From: Limnoglobus roseus
GTDB lineage: Bacteria > Planctomycetota > Planctomycetia > Gemmatales > Gemmataceae
NCBI RefSeq assembly: GCF_008254045.1
Contig: NZ_CP042425.1
Location: forward strand, 124,001-188,000
Length of the DNA: 64,000 bases
Direction: 5' to 3'
Positions within the stretch are counted from its first letter, which is position 1; every line of letters starts with the position of its first letter. This document shows positions 45,791 to 55,800 of the stretch, in pieces. Position numbers and translations under genes: made by a program. The notes beneath the pieces are model-generated. The model searched no databases. It was not told the origin of the DNA and saw nothing but the letters and a program-made list of their open reading frames with translations.

Positions 45791-45801
45791 GCCTGGCCCC
45801 G

Positions 45802-45807
45802 TATAAC
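45802..45807 (+). promoter_or_regulatory. -10 box of small-RNA gene 1
   Basis: TATAAC within GTATAACC. Transcription would start near 45814, three bases before the 5' arm of the closing stem at 45817. The same box occurs at exactly the same distance (28 bases between box and core) before small-RNA gene 2, although the sequence between differs. No convincing -35 for this copy. Confidence 0.65.
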
Positions 45808-45816
45808 CACTCGCAA

Positions 45817-46070
45817 GTCGTTTCGTCGGCGTTCGGTTAAGCTCGCTGCTCTGCAGCAGGATGATGTTGCGTCATCCGAGCACATGGCTTGCCATGCTAC
45901 CCAAGGACGGCTGTTCCAGGACCGCTATCGGGGAATTCACCCCGGGGACGCCCGTGGTCTGGAACAACCCCGCGGATCGTGGTTCCACGGGCGTCCCCGG
46001 GGTGAATTCCCCGGCGGTCCCGTGAGCCGTCCATGTTCCAGGTCGAGAAGTTAACACGCCGCGACGCGAC
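45817..46070 (+). ncRNA. Retron-like structured RNA, copy 1
   Basis: A 219-nt core (45836-46054) repeated at 46195-46413. Fold read by hand: a closing stem joins 45817-45845 with 46044-46070 (GTTAA/TTAAC, CGGCGT/ACGCCG and shorter helices with bulges). Three small hairpins follow: 45845-45857, 45859-45877 and 45883-45896. One long hairpin follows: 45905-45912 with 46025-46032, 45919-45925 with 46014-46020, 45929-45932 with 46010-46013, then the copy-specific 23-bp perfect arms 45933-45955 and 45987-46009, capped by a conserved 31-base tip (45956-45986). A closing stem, small hairpins and a long terminal hairpin is the order of retron a1-msr-msd-a2. Its own -10 box and terminator make it a separate gene. 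Confidence 0.85.
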
Positions 46071-46071
46071 G

Positions 46072-46102
46072 TCGGAGGGGATCGCCCCTCCGATTTTCTT
46101 TT
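46072..46102 (+). terminator. Terminator of small-RNA gene 1
   Basis: Nine-bp arms 46072-46080 and 46085-46093 around the loop ATCG, then TTTTCTTTT. It begins two bases after the closing stem ends. Confidence 0.9.
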
Positions 46103-46137
46103 GGCGGTCGGGGTTCGACATTTTTCCACTTCGGTGC

Positions 46138-46166
46138 TTGCGATCCCTGCGCGGGCCAAGTATAAC
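46138..46166 (+). promoter_or_regulatory. Promoter of small-RNA gene 2
   Basis: TTGCGA (46138-46143), 17 bases, TATAAC (46161-46166). Start expected near 46173, four bases before the 5' arm of the closing stem at 46177. Confidence 0.72.
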
Positions 46167-46176
46167 CTCACCCATT

Positions 46177-46429
46177 CCATCACAACGGCCTTGCGTTAAG
46201 CTCGCTGCTCTGCAGCAGGATGATGTTGCGTCATCCGAGCACATGGCTTGCCATGCTACCCAAGGACGGCTGTTCCAGGACCGCTATCGGGCAGTGGGGT
46301 ACTATTCCACTGACGGTCTGGAACAACCCCGCGGATCGTGGTTCCGTCAGTGGAATAGTACCCCACTGCCCGGCGGTCCCGTGAGCCGTCCATGTTCCAG
46401 GTCGAGAAGTTAAGCGGCCGTTGTGATGG
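46177..46429 (+). ncRNA. Retron-like structured RNA, copy 2
   Basis: Core 46195-46413 is identical to copy 1 at the 173 backbone positions (97 left, 31 tip, 45 right). The arms 46292-46314 and 46346-46368 are a different 23-nt sequence, again perfectly complementary. The closing stem is stronger than in copy 1: 46177-46190 pairs perfectly over 14 bp with 46416-46429, continuing through GC (46193-46194/46414-46415) and TTAA (46196-46199/46410-46413); its sequence is unrelated to that of copy 1. Hairpins equal those of copy 1 shifted by 359. The copy-2 arm itself contains CAGTGG and CCACTG, so each strand could form its own small hairpin. Retron-like msr-msd RNA by architecture; not proven. Confidence 0.85.
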
Positions 46430-46434
46430 ACCGC

Positions 46435-46474
46435 CGGAGGGAGGTTGACCCCTCCCTCCGACTTCACTTTCTTC
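46435..46474 (+). terminator. Terminator of small-RNA gene 2
   Basis: Perfect 10-bp arms 46435-46444 and 46451-46460 with a 6-base loop, followed by the T-rich ACTTCACTTTCTT. The stem shares the CGGAGGG/CCCTCCG pattern of the copy-1 terminator. Confidence 0.8.
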
Positions 46475-46490
46475 CTCTCCGAGTTTGCCC

Positions 46491-49400
46491 GTGAGTGCGA
46501 CGCTCACCCTTAACGACCTGCGAAAAGCGTGGGACACGCACGACCCGCAGTTCGTCTCGCTACTGAACCAACTCGCCACGCAGACCGACCCGCAGCCCGA
46601 ACAACCGCTCCGCGACGGGGCACCGACGTTCTACCGGTGGCTGAACTACCTGCGGTCGTGGGACTTCAAGCGGTTGCCGAAGGAGCAGCAGGGACACGCC
46701 CGCGTCGAACGGCTGAAGGCGGTGGAGGCGGCCGACACCGAGGTGAAACTGCCGGAGCGGTTGAAGTCGCACGAGATCATCCTTAGCCTGTGGCAGTCGA
46801 ACGACCCGCTGGCCCGCGAGATTCTGCTGGACGCGATCGCGACCGTGCCGTTGGTCTACGGACCGTGGCGGGCACTGAAACGCATCTTCAAAGAAGCCGA
46901 AGCGAAGCACGACACCGAAGTTTACGGCGCGCTCGCGGCCCGGTTCGACGCCGCGTTCGCCGGGACGAACCGCGGCAGCGTGAGCGGGGCGACGCTCGCG
47001 TACCTCGCGCGGCGGGCGTGGCGGTACCTGCGCCGCGTGGCCGTGCAGTTGCCGGCGACCTACGCGGACGTGGCGACGGACTTCCTCGCCCGCTACCCGG
47101 AGGGGACGAACCTGAAGGCGACGTGGCTCGCGAATCACGTCTTCTTCCACGACAAGAAGAACTACGGCCGGTCGAACTTCCAGTGGGGCTACCGCGACAC
47201 CCCATCGCCGTCGGACCTGAAGCACCGGGCGTTCGCTGACCTGTGGAAGCGGTCGCCGCGGCCGCTGTTCGCGCTACTGGAGCGGGCGCGGGCCGACTTC
47301 GTCCGTGAGTTCGCTACGGCCGCACTGAAGGCCGACTTCAAGCAAGTGCTGCGCGACGTGGAAGCGGCGTGGGTGGTGCGCCTCGTGGAGGTACCGAGCG
47401 TCGCGGTTCACAACTTCGTCGTCTGGATTTTGCAGAACGTGCCGAAGTTCGAGCAGGGGGCGTTCCGCACGCTCGGCCTGCACGACGCGGTGATGAAGCT
47501 GTTCGACTCGCCGAGCGCCACCGCCCGCAAGTACGCCGCGGAGTACGCCCGCACCCACGCCCGCGACCTGTCGGTCGAGGTGCTAGTGCGGCTGGCGAAC
47601 AACAGCAACGACGTGGTGCGGAAGCTGGCCCAAGACCTCATCGGCGAGCGTGACCCGCGGAAGGACATCGGCCTGACGGCGTGGGGGCAACTGCTCGAAT
47701 CCGAGCACGGCCACAAGTTCGCCGCGGACGTGCTGGTGAAGGCATTCGGGGCAAAAGACCTGACGGCCGAGTGGTTCCGCGACCGTCTCATGACGCAGAA
47801 CTCGGACGCCTTCGCGTTCGTGTCGAAACTGCTGCCGAAGGTCCACCCCATCGCATCGCTGGGATCGACGTACTTCGTCGATCTGATCCGCCGGGCCGCC
47901 ACCCGAGATGACGACTCCGACGACCTCGTGACGTTCGCAGAAGAGTGCCTGGCGAAGTTCGACCTCGCGACGATCCCCCGCGACGACCTGCGATTCCTGG
48001 CCCTGTTCCCCGGCTCGGCCGACGTGCTGGACGCCTGGGTGATTCAGGGCAAACTCAAGCCGCAGGCGCTCGGCGTAGAGTTCTGGAAGGCCCTCGCGTT
48101 CCACCCGGAGTACGAGGCCGACCCGTGGTTGACCGACTTCCGGGCGAAGAACGGCGAGTGGGCCGCGAACCTGCAATTCAACGAGACGCGATCGACGAGT
48201 GTCCTCGGCTGGCTCGCCGACGTGCGGCAGTTCGGCTCCACCGAACTCGGCTTCGACTGGCTGATGAAACTGGTCGCCCGCGGCGAGACGAAATACCACG
48301 ACTTCGCGACAGACCGGATGATTCGGTCGTTCACCCCGGCGGACTTCGCAACCGAACAAAGCCCACCCGTCGCGACGGGTGGGCTTTCGCCCCCACCCAC
48401 AGCAACCGATCTCAAGAAGGCCACGTTCCTCTTCACCGGCAAGCTCGCGACCATGACCCGCGACGTGTCGGAAGCGAAGGTGAAGGATGCCAACGGCACG
48501 GTCGCCGGGTCGGTCACGAAGAACCTCGCGTACCTCGTCATCGGCGACGACGGCTCGCCGCTGTACGGCCAGGGCAAGAAAGGCAGCAAGCAGGTCAAGG
48601 CCGAGGAACTCAACGCGGCCGGGGCGAACATCCAGATCATCTCGGAGACGCGGTTCCTCGAAATGCTCGCCGGGCAGACGGCGGCCCCCGCGTCGGCCGA
48701 CCGCACCCTCGCCGGCTGCCAGAAGCTCTGGGCGATGGTCACGGCCCCCGGCCCGTCGGAGGCCGCTCTCGGCGAGTTCGCCCGTAAGTACATCCGCCGC
48801 CATCACCCCGCGATCTGCCAGCACGAGACGGAACGCCCCGTCGATCCCGGCGCCGAGATTCCCGCCATCTTCCTGACGTGGGATCGCGTCGAACCGCTGT
48901 TCCGCGAGAGCCGCAAGCCGATCCGCGACTTCGCGATGGAGCTGGCGAAGTGGGAGTTCGCCCGGTGGAACCCGCCGGCCGACGATCTGGTGCAAATGAG
49001 CGAGAACCCCTACGCCGACGTACGGCGGTTCGTGGCGAAGGCCCTGCTCGCGGAAGCGAACTCGGAGACGAAGACCTACCGCATCGACCCGGCCGCGCTC
49101 GTGCCGGCGGCTGCGTACCGCTTCTGCGAATCGGCCGACGACGAGACACGGGCACTCGGCATGGAACTGATCCGCCGGCTGCCGAAGCTGCGCGTGCCAG
49201 AGGAACTGTTCCGCCTGACGGAAAGCACCGACCGCCGCGTGCGGGCGTTCGTCATCCGTGCGCTGTGGGCCGCGTACCGCGATCGCTTCCTGACGTCCGG
49301 TTGGAAGCCGCCCGTGCCCCCGAAACCGCAGGTCGGCGTGAAGGCGAAGAAAGCGGCCGAGAAGTTCGAGGCCGAGCAGGGTGACGGCGTGCCGGTTCGC

Positions 49401-49760
49401 CCCGCCGCGTGGCCGGCCGCACAGCCGACGCTCGCGGAGTTCCTTCGCCGCGTGCTGTTCGAGTTGCCCCCGGGACCGCCCGAGAAGTCGAAGGTCGGCG
49501 AACCGGCCGAGGGTGACGAGAAGGACAAGAAGGTCGTCACAACGAAGCCGATCCCCGCACGCCGGGCGAAGCTCGACGCCGTCGAGACGATGCGCGACTT
49601 GGCCCTCGATGATGCTGCGTTCGCGAAGGGCGTGCTGCCGTTGTTGGAAGAATTCATGACCAGCCGCGGCGTCAGCGAACGGGCCGCGTGCCTGGTGGCC
49701 GTGACGCGGATCAAAAAAACTCTAACCACAGAGAACACAGAGGCCACAGAGAAGACATAA
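46491..49760 (+). CDS. Large helical-repeat protein with internal BRCT domain
   Basis: 1089 residues, no signal peptide or membrane helix. Residues 1-620 and 750-1000 are alpha-helical HEAT-like repeats (ATARKYAAEYARTHARDLSVEVLVRLANNSNDVVRKLAQDLIG; RVRAFVIRALWAAYRDRF). A BRCT domain lies at about 641-725 (KATFLFTGKLATMTRDVSEAKVKDANGTVAGSVTKNLAYLVIGDDGS...GANIQIISETRFLEML), the type that binds DNA ends or phosphoproteins. A perfect palindrome just before the BRCT adds QSPPVATGGLSPPPTA. The last 12 residues (TTENTEATEKT) come from the following repeat. GTG 46491 is preferred; TTG 46485 is possible. It resembles bacterial MolR/YehI-like HEAT proteins. First protein gene after the small RNAs. Confidence 0.8.
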   Translation: MSATLTLNDLRKAWDTHDPQFVSLLNQLATQTDPQPEQPLRDGAPTFYRWLNYLRSWDFKRLPKEQQGHARVERLKAVEAADTEVKLPERLKSHEIILSLWQSNDPLAREILLDAIATVPLVYGPWRALKRIFKEAEAKHDTEVYGALAARFDAAFAGTNRGSVSGATLAYLARRAWRYLRRVAVQLPATYADVATDFLARYPEGTNLKATWLANHVFFHDKKNYGRSNFQWGYRDTPSPSDLKHRAFADLWKRSPRPLFALLERARADFVREFATAALKADFKQVLRDVEAAWVVRLVEVPSVAVHNFVVWILQNVPKFEQGAFRTLGLHDAVMKLFDSPSATARKYAAEYARTHARDLSVEVLVRLANNSNDVVRKLAQDLIGERDPRKDIGLTAWGQLLESEHGHKFAADVLVKAFGAKDLTAEWFRDRLMTQNSDAFAFVSKLLPKVHPIASLGSTYFVDLIRRAATRDDDSDDLVTFAEECLAKFDLATIPRDDLRFLALFPGSADVLDAWVIQGKLKPQALGVEFWKALAFHPEYEADPWLTDFRAKNGEWAANLQFNETRSTSVLGWLADVRQFGSTELGFDWLMKLVARGETKYHDFATDRMIRSFTPADFATEQSPPVATGGLSPPPTATDLKKATFLFTGKLATMTRDVSEAKVKDANGTVAGSVTKNLAYLVIGDDGSPLYGQGKKGSKQVKAEELNAAGANIQIISETRFLEMLAGQTAAPASADRTLAGCQKLWAMVTAPGPSEAALGEFARKYIRRHHPAICQHETERPVDPGAEIPAIFLTWDRVEPLFRESRKPIRDFAMELAKWEFARWNPPADDLVQMSENPYADVRRFVAKALLAEANSETKTYRIDPAALVPAAAYRFCESADDETRALGMELIRRLPKLRVPEELFRLTESTDRRVRAFVIRALWAAYRDRFLTSGWKPPVPPKPQVGVKAKKAAEKFEAEQGDGVPVRPAAWPAAQPTLAEFLRRVLFELPPGPPEKSKVGEPAEGDEKDKKVVTTKPIPARRAKLDAVETMRDLALDDAAFAKGVLPLLEEFMTSRGVSERAACLVAVTRIKKTLTTENTEATEKT
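48358..48387. repeat. Perfect 30-bp palindrome inside the BRCT/HEAT gene
   Basis: Arms 48358-48372 and 48373-48387 are perfect 15-bp reverse complements without a loop. It is translated in frame in the linker before the BRCT domain. Confidence 0.85.
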
Positions 49761-49824
49761 ATACCGTTTCTATATTCTGAAATGGTTTCGGTCCTTCCTC
49801 TGTGATCTCTGTGTTCTCTGTGGT
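49725..49824. repeat. Palindromic intergenic repeat (CCACAGAG family)
   Basis: Perfect 18-bp arms 49725-49742 and 49807-49824, extended inward with few mismatches and closed by a small hairpin CCGTTTC/GAAATGG. It supplies the last codons of the BRCT/HEAT gene and the leader of the next gene. This wording (repeated CACAGAG) is a widespread interspersed bacterial repeat type. Confidence 0.85.
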
Positions 49825-49842
49825 GGAAAATGGGTTTCCATC

Positions 49843-52800
49843 ATGCCCGTCGAACGCTACTTCCCCTATCGCGGCGACATCACGGCGGCCGTCGGCGTCG
49901 GCGGCACGGTCGCGTTCGTCACGAGGCACGTCGAAGGCCAGCCCACGGCCGTTTACCGCCTCGACGTGGACCGCCTCGCGCTGAGCGAAACCGCCCTGCC
50001 ATGCGGCGGCGTGGCGCTCGCGGCCGATGCGAGCACCCTCTACGTCGCGGGCACGGATCGGCGCGCCTACAAAGTCGAGAAGGCTCCGAAGCCGCTCGGC
50101 GAGCCGTTCGCGGACGCCATCGTCGCCATACTGCCGGTCAGTGGGGATCGTCTCGCGGTCGTCGCCGGGAAGCACCTCGCGCTGCTGTCTCGCGGGGATG
50201 GCTCGCTTCTCCAATCGCTCGAGCTGCCCGAAGCGGGAACGTGCCTCGCGGCCGACAAGACCGGGCAGTGGCTCGCCGTCGGCACGGCGAAAGGCACGGT
50301 CGCCGTCTTCGACGGGCAAGACAAGGCCGAGTTCGAGGCGGCCGAAGCGGAGAAGTTGCACGACGGCGCGGTGACGGCGTTGCTGTTCGAGCCGGAGGAA
50401 CTGCGGTTCTTCTCCGCCGGCGCTGATCACAAGTTGCTCAGCACCTTCGCCCGCGGCCGGTTGGAACCCGAGGACAAGGGCCGCGGCAACAACCACGAAG
50501 ACATCGTCACCGTGATGCTGGCCCACGACGCGGAACGCTTCCTGACTGGCAGCCGCGACGCGACGATCAAGAACTGGCCGCGCGTCGGCGGCATCAAGCC
50601 TTCAACCTTGAAAGAAAACGTCGGCCGCGTCGTCGCGATCGTGAAGCTCGTCGCGAGCAAGCCGATGGTCGTGGCCGCGTGCGACGACAACTCGCTGCGA
50701 GTCTTCTGGCTGACCGACGATGGCCGCCTCGACGACGATTGCAAGATCAAGGCCTACGGGGCGATGGACTGGGCGAAGAACGAACTCGCCGCGGCCCACG
50801 ACAGTAAGCGCCGCGAGAAGGCGCTGAAGGCCCTGTGGGACTGGAACGACGCCGCGTCGCTGGAACTGATCGCGAAGCAGATCGAGCGCGACTCCGACCC
50901 GGCGTTGAAGGTGCAGGCCGCGAAAATCCTCGGGTGGGTGCAAAACCCGCGGGCCGTGACGCTGCTCGAACCGTTCATCACACACGCCGACGGCAAGGTC
51001 CGCGTGCAGGTCTTCGAGGGACTGGCGAACCAACTCGGTAAGGCCGACTTCAAGCCGATCGACCTGGCGTTGAAGACGAACCAGGCCGACATCGGCGTGC
51101 TGGCGGTGAAGGCACTGGAACCACTGGCGAAGGCCGACGATCAGGCGCTCGCCCGGCTGACGAGTACGCTGAACGCCCCCGCGTGGGACGTGCGCAAGGC
51201 CGCGCTCGCGGCACTGGAAGCGGTCTTCGAGCCGACTTCGCCGCAGGCCAGCCTCGTCGCGCTCGCGTCCGCCCACGGCGACCTGCGGGCGCTCGCCCTC
51301 GGCCGTGCCTTCGATCGCGGCCTACTCGCCGACGCTCGCGTGCAGTCGGCGATCCGCCGGCGGTTGGAAGACGACGACACCGGCGTTCGCAAGGTCGCGT
51401 TCCTGCTCTCCGTGCTGTCGCGGCCGAAACTCGCCGAGTTCCTGCGAAGCGCAGACGGCGAACTTCACCGGCAGTTGAACGAGATCGAAAAGAGCGACAA
51501 GGCCCCGCCCAAAGTGTCGGCGAAGGTGAAACTCGACGATGCCGACTACGACACGCTGTTACAGGCGACCGCGAGCCGGGCGCTCGACACCTGCCTCCGC
51601 GGGGCGAAGGGGCTGGCCCTGCTGCGCGACCCGCGGGCCTTCGCGCTGCTGTTGCAACTCAGCCGCGAGGAAAACACGGACGCTCGCGTCGAAGTGTGTC
51701 GCGCCCTCGCCGCGCTCGGCGACCCGCGGGCGGTCAACCGGCTGAACTCGCTGCTCTACGATTCGCAAGCCTCCGTCCGCGACGCCGCGTATTCCGCCGT
51801 GGCGAAGTTGAACGAAAAGACGCCGCTCGCGGCCGCCGAAGCGGGGTTGGCCGCGGGTGAGCCGGACGTGCGCCGCCGGGCGTTGCAAACGCTGCTCGAC
51901 GCGACGAAGGCCGGGGCCGACGGCCGCGACCTACTCGTGCGAGCGATCAACGACCCGGCCCCGACCGTTCGCTCCGAAGCGTTCAAGGCCGTGCTGAACC
52001 AGAAGGTCGCGGGCGGCGGCGAGGCCACACTTCGGTTCGCCCGGCAGTCGATCCACGCCGACGTTCGCAAGGACGTGCTGACCGAAGTGATCGCCCAGGC
52101 GGGCGAGCCGTGGGCCACGCCGTTCCTGTACGAGTTCCTCGACGACCCCGATGCCGACCTGCGAGGCGAGGCGTTCGCCGCCGCGACGCGAAAGACGAAG
52201 GAACTCGCCCCGCTCGAAGCGGCGCTGAAGTCGAAGTTCGCCGATGTGCGCACGCTCGCGGTGGACGGCTTCATTAAGAAGCACACGCCCGCGGCCCAGG
52301 CGTTTATCGTCCAAGCCCTCGCCGACGCTGACACCGGAGTCCGCCGGCTGGCGCTCTCGGCGCTGATCGACGACGAGGCCCGCGAAGCGCTGACTGCCGC
52401 CCTGCGGAGCGAGCACGCCGACGTGCGCGTGCGGGCGGCAGCGGCCCTCGGTCGGCTCGGTGACCCGGCCGCCGTCGGCCCGCTGCTCGCGCTGGCGACG
52501 GTGGCCGAGCCGGTCGAGGAGTGGAAGAAGAAGTCGTGGGCCGAGGCCGCCGAAACCGCGCTCGCGGCCCTCGCGGAGATCGGCGATCCGCAGACGTTGA
52601 AGCCGGTCCTGCCGCTGCTGGAAAGTCCGCACGCGAACCTGCGGACGGCCGCCGGGACCGCGGCGATGTGGGCAGCCCGCCCTGGTGACGAGCCGGCACT
52701 CCGCGGCCTCCTGTCGCACACCGACGCAGAGGTGAAACTGCGGGCCGCGTTCGGCCTCGCGTACCTCGGCGACGCGAGTGTGGCCCCCATCGTCATGCAC

Positions 52801-55800
52801 GACTTCGGGTCGCTCGGGCCGGACGCGCAGTTCGCCGCGGCCGTCGCACTCGGCGGCGACAGCCGCCTCGGCCTGTTCCTCGACCACCCGACGGACCATC
52901 TGCGGACGTGGGCCGTGCTGGTGCAACTGCTCCTCGAACTCCGCGGCACGACCGGAGTGCCGTCACGCCTACTCGCGTGTCTGTCGGCGAAGGCGCCGCG
53001 CATTCGGTTGACGGCGGCGGAAGCCTTGGAGGTGTACGCCGACCCTGTCCGCTTCCGCGCGTTCGTGCAAACCTTCGCCAACGACCGCGGCGACGAGGCG
53101 GCCTGGAAGATTTCGCCCGAGGTGCTCGATTCGCTCGCCGACATCCTTGCGTTTGGATCGTCGCAGTTGAAAGCCCGCACGGCCCGGCTGTTCGCGTTCT
53201 TCACACCGAAGGAGCAGGCCGGGTGGGACAAGGCGTGGGCCGTCCACGCGAAGCGGTTCGCCGCCGAGATCGCGGCCGCAAAGAAGCAGGCCGCGCCGTT
53301 GACGCCGAAGCTCTCGGCCGCGGAGTTGCGCGAACTCGCGTTCGGCGCCTACGTCGGCCTCGTTCGCGAGCAGGGTTCCGCGACCGCAACGCCGGCAACG
53401 ATCCGCGTGCGACAGACGGCCCTCGCCCGCATCTTCGCCATCGCTTCGACGAGTCCGGAGAACGCGCGGGCGGCCCGGCCGATTCTCACGCAGGCCCTCG
53501 GCGACCCGAACCAGCCGGTGCGGATGCAAGCCTTCGAGCACCTGCTCGCCCTGAACCTCGACAAGACCGCCCTCGCCGCCGACGCGCTGGAGGCGGGCCA
53601 CACCGACCTCGGCGTGAAGGGGTTGGGACTGCTCACCGACGGCACGACCGGCACGGACGGCGACGCCGTGCTGGAACGGGTGCTGCTCTCGCGGACCGAC
53701 GATCTGGCCGTGGAAGCGGCAAAGTTGCTCGCGAAGACGAAGGGCCAGGTGCCGGTCGCGGCGATCAGCTTGGACGCGGTGAGCGAGAAAATGCGGCAGC
53801 AAGCCGTCACGTGGCTGGCCGCCGAGTACGACAAGAACGCGGACGCGCAGAAGCAATTGCGGAAGGCGGTCGAGTCGCGCTACCGCCACGTGCGGCAGGC
53901 GGCGGCCATCGAGTTGGCGACAAAGAAGGACCCGGCCGCGTTCGACGTGTTGGCCACGATGCTGAAGGAGGCGACGGACGCCGCGGCGCAGAAGAAGATA
54001 GTCGATTCGATGGTGACGCTCGGCGATGGGCGGGCCGTCGGCGCGTTGCTCGACCGCGCGGAACACGACCCAACGGGCACGGCCCTGGCAAGCGATTTGT
54101 TCGTGGCGGCCGGCGGGTTCCGCAAGGTCGAGTCGGCGGATCGCCTCTTGAAGATGGCCGAGAAGAAGGAGTGGCGGGCCGCGGCGCTCGACGCCGCTCG
54201 CGTCGTCAGCGGCTTCGACCAGAACTCCGGCGATCCAGACGAGGAGGCCGCGTTCGCGAAAACGGAGCAGGAACAGCGGCCGAGACACCCGGACGTTCTC
54301 GGGAAGTTGCTCGACAAGGCGCTGGCCCTCGGCGACACCGGCCGCGTGTCGAACCTGTTGCCCGCCGCGCGATGTTCGCGCGGCCCCGCCGTCGATCCCG
54401 TGCTGGCCACGCTCGCGGCGAACCCGGACGCCGACCTCCGCCTCACCGCCGTCATCACCATCGGCTGGCGGCTCCGCAAGCGAAACGGCCCGCCGGACGC
54501 GCTGCTGAAAGCCCTTCGCCACAAAGACCCGACGACGCAGTTCGCCGCGGCCGAAGGACTCGCCCGCGGCGGTCGGGCCGAAGGCTTGCAAGTCCTGCTG
54601 TCCAGCCTGGAATACCTCGAAGACGTGGCCATGCGGCGGAACGCGGTGCTGGCGCTCGGCGAGTTGGCCGACCCGCGGGCGGTGGACGTGCTGTTGAAGT
54701 TCGCCAACGAGAATGGTCACGCTCTTCAGGAAACGGCGGCGGAAGCCCTCGGCCACCTGCGGAAGTCGCCGCGCGGCGACGAAATCGGCACTCTGCTTGA
54801 GCGCCTCGCCAAGTCGCCGATGGCCGGCGTCGCGCAGCGGGCACTCGTCGGCCTGCGGTGGTTCGACTCGCCGGGCGGGTGGACACTCATCCGCACCGCG
54901 GCGAAGTCGAACAACTGGCGCACCCGCCAGACTGCGGTGGAGCAACTCGGCTACGACGCGACCCCGGCCGGCCGCGATACCGTGCGGGAGCGGTTGCGGA
55001 AGGACGCCGACAACGACGTGGTGAACGCCGCCTTCGACGCGGCCGTGCGGCAGTTCGGCCCCGACTCGCTGGAGCCGTACTACGCGGCCGTGGAGACGCC
55101 GAACGAGAACGACTTCACCGCGATGGGCACGGCCGAGGTCGATGTGTTGAAGGCGCTCCGTGAGCGCGGGGACACGCTGCGGCTCTTGCAGACCCTGCCG
55201 CTGACGACCGGCGAAGGATTCGCCGCCGTTGAGAGCATTCTGATGTCGCGGCCCCTGCCGTCTGACGACGTGATGGCAAAGGCACTGGCGAGCGACAACC
55301 AATGGTCGGTGAAAGCCGCGGCCCGCATGATCGGCCGGGCGGTGACGCCGCCGACGGCCGTGCGGAAGCCGCTCGAAGCCGCCCTCGCCAAGTGGTGGGC
55401 CGAGTGGCAGACCCGCCGCGACACGATGCTGCGCCGCGTGGGGCAGGCCGATGAGGAGGCGACCAGGAAGGCCGTGAAGTTGGCCGAGGTCGCACTCGAA
55501 GAACTGTTGTGGCCCGCCGCCCGCTTCGGCTTCGCGGAGAAGTTGCTCGCGGAACTGCTGACCGCCCGGCCGCACGATATCTGGATGTACAGTCTGCGCA
55601 AGCACGTCCTTACCAGCCTGTCGGCCGTGCCGGCGGCGTTCCTGCCGGGACTGGAAGCGATCCTCCGCGGCACGACGGCGGAACTGCGGCCGTTGGCAGC
55701 GGGCCTGCTCGCGAAGGCCACCCCGCAACAGGCGGCGAAACTGGCGGCCGAGTTCTTCGCGGACCGCGCGGTGTACGCCCGACTCACCGGGTCGGCGAAG

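Noticed and set aside
45836..46413. Tandem repeats read as a MITE pair or transposon ends
   Set aside because: The repeated units are not bounded by a shared terminal inverted repeat; the pairing ends differ between copies and still match within a copy. Each also has its own promoter box and terminator, which favours RNA genes.
45836..46413. CRISPR array
   Set aside because: Only two long units, with variable parts as internal complementary arms; no short regular repeat and no cas gene.
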